Assembly: GCA_023257035.1 (NCBI GenBank)
Contig: JALRDI010000332.1
Span: 1 to 15,103, forward strand
Source of the DNA: Ilumatobacteraceae bacterium
GTDB taxonomy: Bacteria > Actinomycetota > Acidimicrobiia > Acidimicrobiales > Ilumatobacteraceae
DNA: 15,103 bases
Direction of reading: 5' to 3'
Shown: positions 1 through 6,390 of the stretch, one piece after another
How positions within the stretch are numbered: the stretch's first letter is position 1
How the letters are laid out: the number at the start of each line of letters is the position of its first letter
Position numbers and translations under genes: made by a program
Notes under the pieces: generated by a model
Databases searched by the model: none
What the model was told of the DNA's origin: nothing
What the model saw: the letters and a program-made list of their open reading frames with translations, nothing else

Positions 1-363
1 GCATCGCTGTGGAGACTTGATCAACAACCCGAAGGCTTTCAGTGGGTAGACGACCAGAACGCCGAAGATTCGATCTACACATTTATTCGCCAGTCGCCAG
101 AGCACAACGATGAACTGCTGGTCATCGCAAACTGGACGCCAGTTCCGAGGCCATTGTTTCGCGTTGGTGTCCCAGACCGATCGTCATGGCAACTGTGCCT
201 CGATACAGATGAACATCGGTTTGGCGGAAGCGGGTATCGCTTGGCCCAAGACAGTGCGGTGTCGGTAGTTGCAGAACCCCTTGAGTGGCACGGTCGCCCA
301 GCATCAATCACAGTCGACGTTCCTCCATTGTCGATGCTGTGGCTATCGAGGTTGACGCAATGA
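1..363 (+). CDS. glgB: 1,4-alpha-glucan branching enzyme, C-terminal fragment
   Basis: Only the last 120 residues are present; the reading frame is open from the first base and stops with TGA at 361-363. The fragment matches the C-terminal all-beta domain of GlgB: an ALW-like start (ASLWRLD), then EGFQWVDDQNAEDS, the LLVIANWTPVPR strand, a GVP motif, the LNTD-like stretch CLDTDEHRFGGSG, WHGRP, and the closing VPPLSMLWL. The full enzyme (GH13 family) moves alpha-1,4 segments to alpha-1,6 branch points during glycogen synthesis in the cytoplasm. The catalytic domain lies upstream of the window. The stop overlaps the ATG of the next gene (ATGA), so translation is probably coupled to azlC. Start and promoter are not visible. 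Confidence 0.93.
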   Translation, partial: ASLWRLDQQPEGFQWVDDQNAEDSIYTFIRQSPEHNDELLVIANWTPVPRPLFRVGVPDRSSWQLCLDTDEHRFGGSGYRLAQDSAVSVVAEPLEWHGRPASITVDVPPLSMLWLSRLTQ

Positions 364-1034
364 CTGATGTGCAGCCTGAGGTATCAGTCGAAGATCGTTC
401 ACTTGCGATGAGTTGCGCCGTTCTTGGTGCAGCCGTGGGCGTCTTCGGAATTGCATTTGGTGTCGGTTCAGTTGCCGCAGGTGGCTCAGTTGCGATGACC
501 TGCGTGATGTCGCTACTCGTCTTCACCGGAGCCTCGCAATTCTCCGCAGTGAGCGTGATTGCTGCAGGCGGCTCAACCGCTGCTGCCCTCGGGGGAGCGT
601 CGCTGCTCGCTGCAAGAAACGCCGTTTATGGGCTCGCGATGTCTCGGACACTGCAAGGACCCTTGCTGTCTCGATTAGTTGCTGCGCAGATCACGATCGA
701 CGAATCGACAGCAATGTCAACAGCCCAGGAGCATCCTCAATCTGCGCGGTCCGCCTTCTGGTGGACCGGAGCATCGGTCTATGTGTTCTGGAATCTTGGA
801 ACCCTGATTGGCGCTCTTGCCGGAAACGCGATTGATCCAGAGCAGTTCGGTCTTGATGCGGCATTTCCGGCAGGGTTTGTTGCGATGGTTATTCCGCATC
901 TGCGGCACAGAAATGGGCGCCGTGCGGCAGCGATCGGAGCAGTTGCGTGTGCGGTCACCATGCCGTTTTTGCCGGCTGGTGTGCCAATTCTGTGTGCATC
1001 CGTTGGCGTGCTGGTGGGGGTGAAGAAGCCATGA
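360..1034 (+). CDS. azlC: AzlC-family branched-chain amino acid permease (large subunit)
   Basis: A 224-residue hydrophobic protein of the AzlC family, the large subunit of the AzlCD inner-membrane exporter for branched-chain amino acids and analogues. The sequence shows a short polar N-terminus (MTDVQPEVSVEDRS), then several membrane segments with the family-typical stretches FGIAFGVG, MSLLVFTGASQFSAV and AARNAVYGLAMS. The start at 360 is chosen because it makes an ATGA overlap with the glgB stop, and the 25 residues in frame before it are polar and lie inside the glgB coding region. The stop overlaps azlD in the same way. Family assignment is firm; the actual substrate is inferred from the family only. 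Pairing with glgB has no obvious metabolic logic. Confidence 0.92.
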   Translation: MTDVQPEVSVEDRSLAMSCAVLGAAVGVFGIAFGVGSVAAGGSVAMTCVMSLLVFTGASQFSAVSVIAAGGSTAAALGGASLLAARNAVYGLAMSRTLQGPLLSRLVAAQITIDESTAMSTAQEHPQSARSAFWWTGASVYVFWNLGTLIGALAGNAIDPEQFGLDAAFPAGFVAMVIPHLRHRNGRRAAAIGAVACAVTMPFLPAGVPILCASVGVLVGVKKP

Positions 1035-1342
1035 CATGGACTCTGGTTCTCGCGCTTTCGGCAATCGCGTACGTCTTCAAAGTCACCGGGCTCGTTATCG
1101 TCGGAGGTCGTCAACTTCCAGCAGTGGTTAACCGTTGTCTTGGTCTGATTCCTGCTGCGTTGGTGTCAGCCTTGATCGTGAACTCGACGCTTGGCGGTGA
1201 TGACGGCATGGTGTTCGACGCCCGTGCAATTGGTGTTGCTGCTGCAATCCTCGTGGCGGCTAGGCGGGCACCCCTCGTCGTGGTGATCGTCACGGGAGCA
1301 GCGATAACTGCGCTCGCTCGCGCAGCCGGAATTGCCGTCTGA
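1031..1342 (+). CDS. azlD: AzlD-family branched-chain amino acid transport protein (small subunit)
   Basis: A 103-residue protein starting MTWTLVLALSAIAYVFKV, almost entirely hydrophobic with about four membrane segments, matching the small AzlD subunit in length and in the conserved N-terminal TYxxK-like region followed by a PxxL/RCLGLIPAALVSALIV stretch. AzlD works with AzlC as a two-part exporter in the cytoplasmic membrane. The ATG at 1031 overlaps the azlC stop (ATGA). A longer frame back to 947 exists but runs inside azlC and is polar, so it is rejected. The gene ends 7 bp before the convergent galT stop; there is no room for a conventional terminator between them. Confidence 0.9.
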   Translation: MTWTLVLALSAIAYVFKVTGLVIVGGRQLPAVVNRCLGLIPAALVSALIVNSTLGGDDGMVFDARAIGVAAAILVAARRAPLVVVIVTGAAITALARAAGIAV

Positions 1343-1349
1343 AGAGCGC

Positions 1350-2345
1350 TTAGCTGCTCAGTGAGAGGGTTGAGGCTGTCTCGCGAAGGGCTGAAGCAGC
1401 AGCTTCGGGTGGTACAACGTTGATCATCACACCGGTTCCGCGCTCAAAGCCTGCTTGAGTGACGAGATTGGGCCAAATATGAATGTGCCAGTGATACTCG
1501 CCGTCGTGATGATGTGGAGCGCTGTGGAACCCAACGTTGTATGCAACGTCGCCAAGTGTTGAACTCAAGACCTTCATGGCATCACGGAGACTTCGGCCAA
1601 TTCCTGCGAGGTCATCTTCTGAACTTTCTTGAAGATGCGCATGGTGATGCTTTGGAAGAATGAGCAGCTCGTAGGGGGCACCGCTCCAATAGGGGCAGAC
1701 AACGAGCACTGCGTCATTTTCGAAGACAACACGGTCTTCGGTGGAGCGTTCCGCTTCGATCGTGGTGCAGGCAACACAACCACCCGAGAACCGAGCAAAG
1801 GCGCGCTCTTCCTCAAGCATCTCGCCTGGAACAAATGGCAGCCCCATGAGCTGTCCGTGAGGGTGAGCAAGAGAGGCACCTGCTTCACGCCCGTGGTTCA
1901 CAATGGCCTGGGTGTAGCGGATGTGTGGCATGTCGGCGTGAGCTTCGAATCGACGACGGAGGGCAACCATGAACTGCTCGGCTGCGTCATCGTCGAGCTC
2001 GCCAAGATTTGTTGTGTGGTCGGGGCTGTAGACGAAGACCTCGTGTAGGCCGGTGCCCTCGGCTGTCACGTGAACAGGACCTTCGTTGTGGACGGAGAAG
2101 CCATCGTCGCCGGTGAATGCCGGGTAGAGGTTTGGCACCACGCGAATGTTCCACGCGCCCGTCTTATCGATCGTTTCGAGAGCCGGGGGAGTTGCTTCTT
2201 CGTTGCCGGGACAGAACGGGCATGGGCGCTCATCTGGGCCGTCGATGACTGCGTTCCGAGGTGCGAAATCGGTTGGACGTTGCGCGCGCCCCGGAACGAT
2301 GGTGACCCAACGGCCGGTGAATTGATTGAGACGTAGTTCGCTCAC
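1350..2345 (-). CDS. galT: Galactose-1-phosphate uridylyltransferase
   Basis: A 331-residue HIT-superfamily enzyme that exchanges UMP between UDP-glucose and galactose-1-phosphate in the Leloir pathway. Visible motifs: the N-terminal LRLNQFTGRWVTIVPGRAQRP typical start, a zinc pair C42 and C45 in CPFCPGNE, NLYPAF around residue 72, and the active-site motif GASLAHPHGQ with H161-P-H163-G-Q165. H163 corresponds to the uridylylated His (H166 of E. coli GalT). A second histidine cluster, EYHWHIHIWP, supplies the remaining structural and metal ligands near the C-terminus. Length is normal for the shorter bacterial GalT. The start is GTG at 2345; a TATCCT box lies 9 nt upstream. No galK or galE is in the window; glgB nearby is the only other carbohydrate gene. 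Confidence 0.95.
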   Translation of the reverse strand: MSELRLNQFTGRWVTIVPGRAQRPTDFAPRNAVIDGPDERPCPFCPGNEEATPPALETIDKTGAWNIRVVPNLYPAFTGDDGFSVHNEGPVHVTAEGTGLHEVFVYSPDHTTNLGELDDDAAEQFMVALRRRFEAHADMPHIRYTQAIVNHGREAGASLAHPHGQLMGLPFVPGEMLEEERAFARFSGGCVACTTIEAERSTEDRVVFENDAVLVVCPYWSGAPYELLILPKHHHAHLQESSEDDLAGIGRSLRDAMKVLSSTLGDVAYNVGFHSAPHHHDGEYHWHIHIWPNLVTQAGFERGTGVMINVVPPEAAASALRETASTLSLSS

Positions 2346-2354
2346 AGAATCTTC

Positions 2355-2360
2355 AGGATA
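2355..2360 (-). promoter_or_regulatory. Possible -10 element for galT
   Basis: On the minus strand TATCCT fits the actinobacterial TANNNT -10 pattern and is separated from the galT GTG by 9 nt. Transcription would begin almost at the start codon, leaving a leader of about two bases. No convincing -35 is seen. It lies in the 56-bp gap after the methyltransferase gene, so galT may have its own promoter as well as read-through. Confidence 0.4.
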
Positions 2361-2401
2361 TGAGCGAAATCAGGCGGTTTGGTGGCATTAACGACATCAG
2401 T

Positions 2402-3145
2402 TCACTTCGAGCGACAGTACATCGTGAGGTGTCGTCCAGTCGCAGGGTCAAATTGTGACCGGCTCGCATCATTGAATCGAGCCAGAACTGAGAGCCCTGA
2501 AGCCGATGCCATTGCATCGAGTTGCTCCACTGATGAGTAGCGAATGCTCCACGGCCGCAGTCGAACCCCGTGCTCCTCGGTGAACTCAACAAATTGCCCC
2601 TCGACCAATTGATCGGCACTGTGATGCCGAGAAATCGAGAGAACAACATTTGTTGTAGTCATTGACTTCACCGACACATCGTCAACCGTTGCGTCATCTG
2701 GCTGACTTGGTGGAGCAAGCCCCTCAACGACAAGGACTCCTCCATCGGTGAGCGCGTTGGAGCACTTATGAAGACACTCTTGCTGACGGGCATGTGACTC
2801 AAGATTGAACAGTGTGTTGAACCCGATGAGCACGACGTCGAACGGCCCGGCCGGCATGTCATCGACCATGTCGCCAGTGACTACAGAAATGCGGCTGTCG
2901 GTATCTGCAGAGCGAAGGCGGTCAAGCATCGCGGAACTCGAATCAACCCCTGTGACGTCGAATCCGCTTGCCGAAAGTGGGATTGCGAGGCGGCCCGTGC
3001 CAACTCCGAGTTCACACAGGTTGTGGCCGGGGGAGAACTCGGTGATCAGTTCAACCAGTGCTGTTACATCGCTGAGGTCTCGGTACCAGTCGTCGTACAC
3101 ATCTGCAAACGCATCGCCGTAGGTGTGAGATTCGTAACCCTCCAC
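2402..3145 (-). CDS. Class I SAM-dependent methyltransferase
   Basis: A 247-residue Rossmann-fold methyltransferase of the methyltransf_11/25 type. Motif I, the SAM-binding loop ELGVGTG, is at residues 45-51 after a short helix; the acidic residue of motif II is D68 in VTGVDSS; motif III appears as VVTGDM near residue 90; and FDVVLIGFNTLFNL near residue 100-113 is the usual post-I strand. The C-terminal half carries the substrate-side beta sheet. The target (small molecule, lipid, nucleic acid) cannot be read from the sequence. The start is GTG at 3145, supported by a -10 element exactly 6 nt upstream; the N-terminus MEGYESHTYGDAFADVYDDWY resembles the YDxxA lead-in of this family. It is divergent from the cysteine desulfurase and 56 bp upstream of galT on the same strand. 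Confidence 0.85.
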   Translation of the reverse strand: MEGYESHTYGDAFADVYDDWYRDLSDVTALVELITEFSPGHNLCELGVGTGRLAIPLSASGFDVTGVDSSSAMLDRLRSADTDSRISVVTGDMVDDMPAGPFDVVLIGFNTLFNLESHARQQECLHKCSNALTDGGVLVVEGLAPPSQPDDATVDDVSVKSMTTTNVVLSISRHHSADQLVEGQFVEFTEEHGVRLRPWSIRYSSVEQLDAMASASGLSVLARFNDASRSQFDPATGRHLTMYCRSK

Positions 3146-3149
3146 ACCT
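3121..3149. repeat. 7-bp inverted repeat over the methyltransferase start
   Basis: AGGTGTG at 3121-3127 and CACACCT at 3143-3149 are perfect inverted copies separated by 15 bp, 22 bp centre to centre, and they straddle the methyltransferase GTG (3145). Two helical turns of spacing would suit a dimeric repressor, but a 7-bp match can arise by chance and one arm lies in coding sequence. Function is not established. Confidence 0.3.
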
Positions 3150-3151
3150 GC

Positions 3152-3157
3152 AAGTTA
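3152..3157 (-). promoter_or_regulatory. -10 element, leaderless promoter of the methyltransferase gene
   Basis: TAACTT on the minus strand (TANNNT) is followed by exactly 6 nt and then the GTG at 3145, so the first transcribed base would be at or next to the start codon. There is no Shine-Dalgarno sequence before the gene. No clear -35 is seen at the expected distance. Confidence 0.55.
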
Positions 3158-3181
3158 GCGACAGGTTGGCCACAACGTGTC

Positions 3182-3187
3182 TAGCCT
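3182..3187 (+). promoter_or_regulatory. -10 element, leaderless promoter of the cysteine desulfurase gene
   Basis: TAGCCT (TANNNT) is followed by 7 nt and then GTG at 3195. An 18-bp spacer upstream lies GCGACA (3158-3163), which keeps the GACA part of TTGACA. This supports the GTG at 3195 as the true start over the GTG at 3177, because the latter would lie inside the promoter. Confidence 0.5.
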
Positions 3188-3194
3188 TGAGGTC

Positions 3195-4364
3195 GTGGAC
3201 GTCACGTCGACATATCTTGACCATGCGGCAACGACCTCGATGTATCCCGAGGTGTTTGATGCGATGCGCCCTTGGCAAGAGACTCACTTTGCGAACCCCA
3301 GCGGAAGTCATCGAGCGGCAAGAGTCGCGCGTCAGGCTGTTGATGAAGCTCGAGAAGTGGTCGCAAATGCTCTCGGAGTGAATACAGGAGATGTGGTGTT
3401 CACCGGTGGTGGCACCGAGTCAGACAATTTTGCGATCTCAGGATCGGTTCGATCGCGTGGCGGCATTGCGGTCTGTTCAGCAATTGAACACCACGCAGTA
3501 CTTGATCCGGTTCTGCACCACGGAGGTGTCACAGTTGCGGTGACCCAAGATGGCCAGGTCGATATCGACAATCTTCGACATGTTCTCGAGAGCGTTATTG
3601 CGTCAGGTGAACAGATTGCAGTTGTGTCGGTGATGGCAGTGAACAATGAAGTTGGTTCGATCAACGACATTGCTGCGGTCGCAGCCGTGGTTCGTGAAGT
3701 TGCTCCCGAGGCATGGCTGCACACCGATGCAGTGCAAGCAGCTTGTTGGGTCGAGCTGTCACAGATCACCGGACATGTTGACCTTCTTTCGCTAAGTGCT
3801 CACAAATTTGGTGGCCCAAAGGGTGTCGGTCTGATGGTGGTAAGTAACGGCGCAACACCTGAGCCACTGCTACTCGGCGGAGGTCAAGAACGCGGTCGCC
3901 GCTCGGGAACGATCGACGTTGCGGGCGCCGTTGGCGCCGCCACAGCGCTACAAAAAACAACGTCAGAGCGTGACCAGACTTCTCAGCGCGTGCTGGCGCT
4001 TCGTAATGAACTTCTTGATGCATTGGTGCACATCGAAGGTGTTGTCGAAACCGTGTCCCGTGAGCACACGGTTCCGGGAATCGCTCACATCTGTCTCAAT
4101 GATCTAGAGAGTGAGGCGTTGCTCTTCATGCTCGATGCCGCTGATGTCTATGCAAGCGCAGCCTCAGCGTGTGCAAGTGGGGCGATGGAGTCATCGCATG
4201 TGCTCTCTGCGCTCGGTATCTCTGACGACCTTCGTCGCGGCGCCCTTCGGCTGTCGCTCGGACACACTACGACCTCAGGTGACATCGATCGTGCGATAAC
4301 AGAAATCACCCGAAGTATCGGCCTCTTGCGCGAACGCCGAGCCGCACGAAAGCAGCGTGTCTGA
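3195..4364 (+). CDS. iscS: Cysteine desulfurase (NifS/IscS-type, PLP-dependent)
   Basis: A 389-residue class V aminotransferase-fold enzyme that takes sulfur from L-cysteine as a protein-bound persulfide, giving alanine. Motifs: YLDHAATT at the N-terminus, FTGGGTESDN, AVNNEVGS, HTDAVQA (the Asp stacking against PLP), and SAHKFGGPKG with the PLP Schiff-base lysine K204. The catalytic Cys is C326 in SACASG, in the flexible loop typical of group I NifS/IscS. The chosen GTG (3195) gives MDVTSTYLDHAATT, close to usual family N-termini, and has a -10 box 7 nt upstream; a GTG at 3177 would add six residues. The stop overlaps the mnmA ATG (TGATG), so sulfur is likely delivered to tRNA thiolation. No iscU, iscR or other iron-sulfur cluster assembly gene is in the window. 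Confidence 0.93.
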   Translation: MDVTSTYLDHAATTSMYPEVFDAMRPWQETHFANPSGSHRAARVARQAVDEAREVVANALGVNTGDVVFTGGGTESDNFAISGSVRSRGGIAVCSAIEHHAVLDPVLHHGGVTVAVTQDGQVDIDNLRHVLESVIASGEQIAVVSVMAVNNEVGSINDIAAVAAVVREVAPEAWLHTDAVQAACWVELSQITGHVDLLSLSAHKFGGPKGVGLMVVSNGATPEPLLLGGGQERGRRSGTIDVAGAVGAATALQKTTSERDQTSQRVLALRNELLDALVHIEGVVETVSREHTVPGIAHICLNDLESEALLFMLDAADVYASAASACASGAMESSHVLSALGISDDLRRGALRLSLGHTTTSGDIDRAITEITRSIGLLRERRAARKQRV

Positions 4365-5428
4365 TGCGGGTCATGATTGGTATGAGCGGCGGTGTTGATT
4401 CGTCGGTGGCGGCTGCCCTACTTCACGAACAGGGTCACGAGGTTGTAGGTGTGACGATGCGGCTATGGGGTGGCGAAAGCGACACTGGATGCTGCAGTGT
4501 GTCCGACGTCGACGATGCGAGACGGGTTGCCCAGCAGATTGGTATCGAACATGTCGTCTTCAACTTTTCTGATGAATTCGATGAGCACGTCGTTCAGCCC
4601 TACGTTGACGCACATCAGAAGGGGATTACCCCGAACCCGTGCATCGAGTGCAACCGTCATCTCAAGTTCGAACGACTCGCTGAACGAGCAGACGAACTTG
4701 GCTTCGATGCTGTCGCCACCGGGCACCACGCTCGTATTGGCGCTCATGCGAATGGGCGCCTTCGCCTAGAGCGTGGGGCAGACCTCGCAAAGGACCAGAG
4801 CTACGTTTTGCACATGGTGACAGCGGAGGGGCTTGAGCACACGAGTTTTCCGATCGGTCACATGACAAAAGACGAGGTGCGTGAGCATGCGGCACGTCTC
4901 GGGCTTCGAACTGCCGGCAAACCTGACAGCCAAGATGTCTGTTTCGTGAGTCGCGCCGATGGCCGAGAACATTTTCTTGGCAACAGAATTCCGCTCCGCA
5001 CGGCACGAGTGGTTGATCGAGATGGCACGCAGGTTGGCGAAGTTCCATCGGTCGAGATGGTGACCCTAGGTCAGCGTCGCGGTCTTGGCACTCCCGGTGG
5101 TGGTCCGGTCCGATACGTCATCGGAGTTGATGCCTCGAGTGACCAACCAACTGTCATCGTTGGAGATGCTGACGACCTTTTGGTGAGTTCTCAGATTGTT
5201 CATTCGATGACATGGGTTGATGACGCCTTCGAAGGTGAGGCCTTAGCTCAGACGAGTGCGCACGGTGACCCACGGCCCTGCCAGGTGACATCAATCGGTG
5301 AGCGAGAGGTGCAAATTGACTGGGATCTGCGCTCAACCCGTATTGCCCCCGGCCAGAGTGTTGTGCTGTATGACCCGACAAATACATGGGTGATCGGCGG
5401 CGGCATCGCTCAGCGTTCGCCACTTTGA
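4364..5428 (+). CDS. mnmA: tRNA-specific 2-thiouridylase MnmA
   Basis: A 354-residue ATP-dependent enzyme that makes 2-thiouridine at the wobble position (U34) of tRNAs for Lys, Glu and Gln. The PP-loop SGGVDSS is at residues 8-14. The nucleophilic Cys is C96 in NPCIECN (equivalent to C102 of E. coli), and the persulfide Cys is C193 in DSQDVCF (equivalent to C199). Between them, ATGHHARI and KDQSYVLHMV are the usual family blocks, and a C-terminal beta-barrel region ends GGGIAQRSPL. Length is normal for MnmA. The ATG at 4364 overlaps the desulfurase stop by one base; ATG at 4373 is an alternative with no upstream evidence. The pair desulfurase-mnmA is also adjacent in mycobacteria (Rv3025c, Rv3024c), from memory. 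Confidence 0.96.
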   Translation: MRVMIGMSGGVDSSVAAALLHEQGHEVVGVTMRLWGGESDTGCCSVSDVDDARRVAQQIGIEHVVFNFSDEFDEHVVQPYVDAHQKGITPNPCIECNRHLKFERLAERADELGFDAVATGHHARIGAHANGRLRLERGADLAKDQSYVLHMVTAEGLEHTSFPIGHMTKDEVREHAARLGLRTAGKPDSQDVCFVSRADGREHFLGNRIPLRTARVVDRDGTQVGEVPSVEMVTLGQRRGLGTPGGGPVRYVIGVDASSDQPTVIVGDADDLLVSSQIVHSMTWVDDAFEGEALAQTSAHGDPRPCQVTSIGEREVQIDWDLRSTRIAPGQSVVLYDPTNTWVIGGGIAQRSPL

Positions 5429-5442
5429 ATTAGGGCAACGTC

Positions 5443-6309
5443 TCAGCGAGGAGATCGCAGCGCCTCAAGTGCAGCGCCTGGCCGACTTGGGGCGATCAGG
5501 GCTGCAGTGAGATGAATGGCTCGACCCTCCGGCGTTTTGCGTCCCGCTGCCAACACCACTGTTTCGCTGGAGTGCAATGAGATTTCTAACGCCGGGCCAG
5601 TGGCTGGACCGGTGAGATCGGCTGCCTCGGTCGCAGCTGGTGCGAGGGTCGCTCCAGACACCACGTGAGATCTCCACATAGCGGTCTCCATCAGCACCAG
5701 GGGATCGTGAACCACGACACCTGCAGGCACAAGGACGAGCCAGCGGCAGGAGAGTCGATGCCAACGGGTGGAACCGAGGACTGCGAGCCCAGCGGCAATG
5801 GCGCCGAGCACGATTGCAAGGGCCGTCTGTGAGCGCTCAGCGGAAATCACGGCACACAACGCAAGTGCTGCTGACAGCAACCAGACAATGACCGCCGGGA
5901 TTGCAAAGCCGAGCGGGGGACGCAGTGGGAAGCGTCGCTCTGATCCATAGGCCGCAAATTGCACCCAGCGTTGGCCTACCTCGGCAGTGAAGACTGAATA
6001 GGTCGCAATAAGCGATGTGAGCAGGCCGATCGTGCCGAGCGTTGTGTTTCCACCAGCAATGAGCACGACGGCGGCAGCAGGAATGCCGAGTGGCAGTGTC
6101 GTGCGCGCCAACGTCAATGTGATCGGTGAGCCAACAAAAACTGCAACAGCCCCAATTACCCAAAGAATCCACGTCGAGATGATGACGGTGAGCCCGGTAT
6201 CGAGATCGTCGATCGCTTGGCTGAGCGCGACTGCAGTCGCTGCCCAAGCCAGCCGCGTCAACCATGTGAGGATGGTTGGAATTTCGAGTTTCGACGTCGT
6301 TGAAGCCAT
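5443..6309 (-). CDS. Uncharacterised polytopic membrane protein with cytosolic tail
   Basis: A 288-residue protein I do not recognise. Its first 180 residues or so hold about six hydrophobic segments, including TVIISTWILWVIGAVAVFVG, IPAAAVVLIAGG, IGLLTSLIATYSVF, FAIPAVIVWLLSAALALCAV and LAIVLGAIAAGLAVLG. After them come a basic stretch (STRWHRLSCRW) and roughly 100 residues without membrane segments, containing LVLVPAGVVVHDPLVLMETAMWRSHVV and ending in an alanine-rich tail. The layout, membrane domain then a soluble strand-rich region, resembles membrane-anchored PH-like proteins, but that is only a resemblance. It starts with ATG at 6309, preceded by GGAGAG only 2 nt away. It is convergent with mnmA (14 bp between) and divergent from the MetE-like gene. 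Confidence 0.75.
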   Translation of the reverse strand: MASTTSKLEIPTILTWLTRLAWAATAVALSQAIDDLDTGLTVIISTWILWVIGAVAVFVGSPITLTLARTTLPLGIPAAAVVLIAGGNTTLGTIGLLTSLIATYSVFTAEVGQRWVQFAAYGSERRFPLRPPLGFAIPAVIVWLLSAALALCAVISAERSQTALAIVLGAIAAGLAVLGSTRWHRLSCRWLVLVPAGVVVHDPLVLMETAMWRSHVVSGATLAPAATEAADLTGPATGPALEISLHSSETVVLAAGRKTPEGRAIHLTAALIAPSRPGAALEALRSPR

Positions 6310-6390
6310 CGCTCTCCATTCTGGCGGGTATTCGCGTCCGAGGGTACGTACGAGTCGTGAAAGAGCAAGTGGGCGTGCAACGATGGCGAT
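6310..6390. promoter_or_regulatory. Divergent intergenic region with an 8-bp palindrome
   Basis: This 81-bp gap between the membrane-protein gene and the MetE-like gene must hold both promoters. It contains the perfect palindrome GTACGTAC at 6344-6351. TACCCT on the minus strand (6346-6341) is a weak -10 candidate for the membrane protein. No TANNNT box sits 6-7 nt before the MetE-like ATG, unlike several other genes here. The palindrome could be an operator, but this is speculative. Confidence 0.3.

Noticed and set aside
1344..1359. GAGC/GCTC repeat between azlD and galT as a bidirectional terminator
   Set aside because: The stem is only 4 bp with a poor loop and no T run on either strand.
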